Shown here piece after piece: positions 21,305 through 22,979 of a stretch of DNA of 22,979 nucleotides (its first letter is position 1; each line of letters starts with the position of its first letter). The stretch lies in assembly GCA_003170655.1 (NCBI GenBank), contig PMYY01000203.1, positions 8,392-31,370 on the forward strand, in the 5' to 3' direction. The position numbers were made by a program, and so were the translations under genes. Under the pieces are notes generated by a model. That model did not search any database and was not told the origin of the DNA. It was given only the letters and a program-made list of their open reading frames with translations. This DNA comes from Nitrospiraceae bacterium (GTDB lineage Bacteria > Nitrospirota > Thermodesulfovibrionia > Thermodesulfovibrionales > Dissulfurispiraceae).

Positions 21305-22642
21305 CTATGCGACCTTTATTCGCCTGATGATATTGTCGATACCCTTGTTGAAGACCTCGTCGGCTGACCGCTTCTCCTCGATCTGTTTACAGGCATAAAT
21401 CACAGTCGCATGATCCTTACCGCCGAAAGACCTGCCTATATCGCTGAGAGAGAGCGGGGTAAACTTCTTCGCCAGGTACATCGCGACCTGGCGTGAATTT
21501 ACGATCTCCTTGGTCCTCTTCTTGCCCTTTATCTCAATAGGCTTTACACCGAAATAGTCGCTGACGGTCTTGACGATGCTGTCGACCGTTAGCGGCCTGT
21601 CTTCATCGGCAATAAGGTCCTTGAGCACATTCTTCGCAAGAGTGATGTCGATGGGCATACCTGTAAGGGATGAATGGGCGCCAAGTTTGATGAGGCAGCC
21701 TTCGAGCTCCCTGATATTAGATTTGACACGGGCGGCGATAAAATAGGCGACATCTTCAGGTATAATGAGCCTTTCGGCATCTGCTTTTTTATACAGAATG
21801 GCGACCTTAGTCTCGACCTCGGGACATTGGATATCGGCAATGAGTCCCATACCGAACCTAGACCTGAGGCGGTCAGTAATGTCCGAGATGTCCATAGGCG
21901 CCCTGTCGCTCGAAATAACGATCTGGCTTTGACGTGCATACAGTGAATTGAATGTATGGAAAAATTCCTCCTGCGTGGCAGTTTTGCCGGCAATGAACTG
22001 TATATCATCAACTAACAGTATATCAGCATTTCGATATTTGTCCTTGAATTCTCCCATCTTCTCATGCCGTATTGACGAGATGACTTCATTCGTGAACTGC
22101 TCAGCCGAAACATAATAAATCACCTTGCTCGGAAATTTATCGACGATAACATTGCCGATAGCATTTATCAAATGTGTTTTACCGAGCCCTACGCCGCCAT
22201 ATATGAAGAGCGGATTGTAAATGCTCCCCGGGCCTTCACATATCCTCTTTGCAGCAGCATTGGCGAATTGATTCGATGAGCCGACGACAAATGTATCGAA
22301 CGTATACTTCGGATTTAAGTATATGCCCCTGTTAGCCAGACGTGTGCGCCTGCTTTCATTTTTCGAATCCATCTTCTTTAGTACATCGTCCTCTTTGGCG
22401 CCTATCCTGAATTTAACAGCAACCTGATGCCCCAGTTCCGCCTCCATAGCCTCACTGATAAGATTGGGATAATTATCCTCTACCCAATCCTTGAAGAACC
22501 TGTTCGGTATCTCGATCGTAGTCGTCTTGTCCTTTAAATGGAGAAGCTTCATAGGCTTGAACCATAACTCGAAAACGCTATCTCCCACCTTTTCGTGTAT
22601 CTTTGAAAAGGTGCTGTTCCAAAAATCGTCTTTTCCGCTCAT
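21305..22642 (-). CDS. dnaA: Chromosomal replication initiator DnaA
   Basis: Binds DnaA boxes at oriC and opens the duplex. The 445 residues include domain I (about 1-85), a short linker, the AAA+ domain with Walker A GGVGLGKTH (149-157) and Walker B LLVDDIQF, the DRLRSRFGMGL sensor region, and domain IV with the DNA-binding signature GKDHATVIYACKQIE near 405-420. Family length and order are normal. The ATG at 22642 has AGAGGGA very close upstream and AAGG at about -13. It is the first gene of dnaA-dnaN-gyrB, reading away from an AT-rich region, the usual arrangement beside oriC. Confidence 0.98.
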   Translation of the reverse strand: MSGKDDFWNSTFSKIHEKVGDSVFELWFKPMKLLHLKDKTTTIEIPNRFFKDWVEDNYPNLISEAMEAELGHQVAVKFRIGAKEDDVLKKMDSKNESRRTRLANRGIYLNPKYTFDTFVVGSSNQFANAAAKRICEGPGSIYNPLFIYGGVGLGKTHLINAIGNVIVDKFPSKVIYYVSAEQFTNEVISSIRHEKMGEFKDKYRNADILLVDDIQFIAGKTATQEEFFHTFNSLYARQSQIVISSDRAPMDISDITDRLRSRFGMGLIADIQCPEVETKVAILYKKADAERLIIPEDVAYFIAARVKSNIRELEGCLIKLGAHSSLTGMPIDITLAKNVLKDLIADEDRPLTVDSIVKTVSDYFGVKPIEIKGKKRTKEIVNSRQVAMYLAKKFTPLSLSDIGRSFGGKDHATVIYACKQIEEKRSADEVFNKGIDNIIRRIKVA

Positions 22643-22979
22643 TCCCTCTGCCTTAATAATCCTTAATCTGGTTTTCTATATATTTATCAACAGGTAATTA
22701 ACAATTGTGAAAAACCTTTCTTTTTCTACCCGCTCATTATAGCCTATACACAAAAAACAGGGCAATAAAATGTTTGCCGTTTTGTTCATAAAAATTTCTT
22801 CACAGATCAGTTCTTATTCATCTAATAACCTTATTCATTTATCCATGGGCATATATCATTGAAATTATATTGTATTTATCACTTTTAAACATATTAGCAC
22901 TGCCTAATACTACGGCTTTAAATCTTATATATAAAAGAATAATAGAATAGAATGGAATAACTTTCTATTTAAGAGATTT
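22643..22979. other. AT-rich region upstream of dnaA, probable part of oriC
   Basis: The 337 bp to the window edge have no gene and are strongly AT-rich. Near-matches to the DnaA box TTATNCACA, each with one mismatch, are TTATCAACA (22684-22692), CTATACACA (22744-22752) and TTCTTCACA (22796-22804), all in the same orientation; TTATCCATG (22839-22847) has two mismatches. No perfect box is seen. A run rich in AGAAT pentamers (about 22937-22960) lies in the most AT-rich end and could be an unwinding element. The dnaA promoter is expected here too. The origin may extend past the window. Confidence 0.5.

Overview
The window reads as a bacterial chromosome segment beside the replication origin, most likely from a syntrophic or anaerobic deltaproteobacterium (Desulfobacterota, Syntrophorhabdales/Syntrophales-like). 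That placement is an inference from protein style (long GyrB of the E. coli type, long three-domain Pta, OFA transporter paired with Acs, an NtrC-type sigma-54 activator) and from gene order. No rRNA, tRNA or CRISPR array was seen.

Layout. (1) 1-6014, all on the minus strand: a DUF294-type cNMP/CBS/nucleotidyltransferase protein, an overlapping DnaQ-like exonuclease, an OFA-type MFS carrier, and AMP-forming acetyl-CoA synthetase (acs), which runs off the left edge. (2) 6015-6407: a divergent control region with a strong -24/-12 (sigma-54) promoter match facing the acs side, inverted repeats at enhancer distance, and a sigma-70-like promoter plus leader hairpin facing pta. (3) 6408-9738, plus strand: pta-ackA. 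(4) 9784-16256, minus strand: gyrA, then a Pat/PatZ-like protein (degenerate ADP-forming acyl-CoA synthetase fused to a GNAT acetyltransferase), then a sigma-54 response regulator, all tightly packed. (5) 16423-16914: a small double-zinc-ribbon protein. (6) 16915-17699: a 785-bp gene-free stretch holding three clusters of short repeats built on a GCATAA core, two of them with 21-22 bp spacing. (7) 17700-22642, minus strand: gyrB, dnaN and dnaA with no recF between dnaN and gyrB. (8) 22643-22979: an AT-rich region upstream of dnaA, probably part of oriC.

How it fits together. The left half looks like an acetate/acetyl-CoA switch. Acs and Pta-AckA are two routes between acetate and acetyl-CoA. 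The Pat-like protein has Arg where the catalytic phospho-His of ADP-forming synthetases should be, so it is better read as a protein acetyltransferase that could silence Acs. The sigma-54 activator translated with it keeps an intact GAFTGA loop, but has Glu in place of the phosphorylated Asp, a change known to mimic phosphorylation in NtrC. The best sigma-54 promoter found in the regions searched lies in front of the operon that ends in acs. I propose, as inference, a self-contained circuit in which one gyrA-linked transcript carries both a transcriptional activator and a post-translational silencer of acetate activation. The unexplained repeat field downstream of gyrB is the other item most worth following up.
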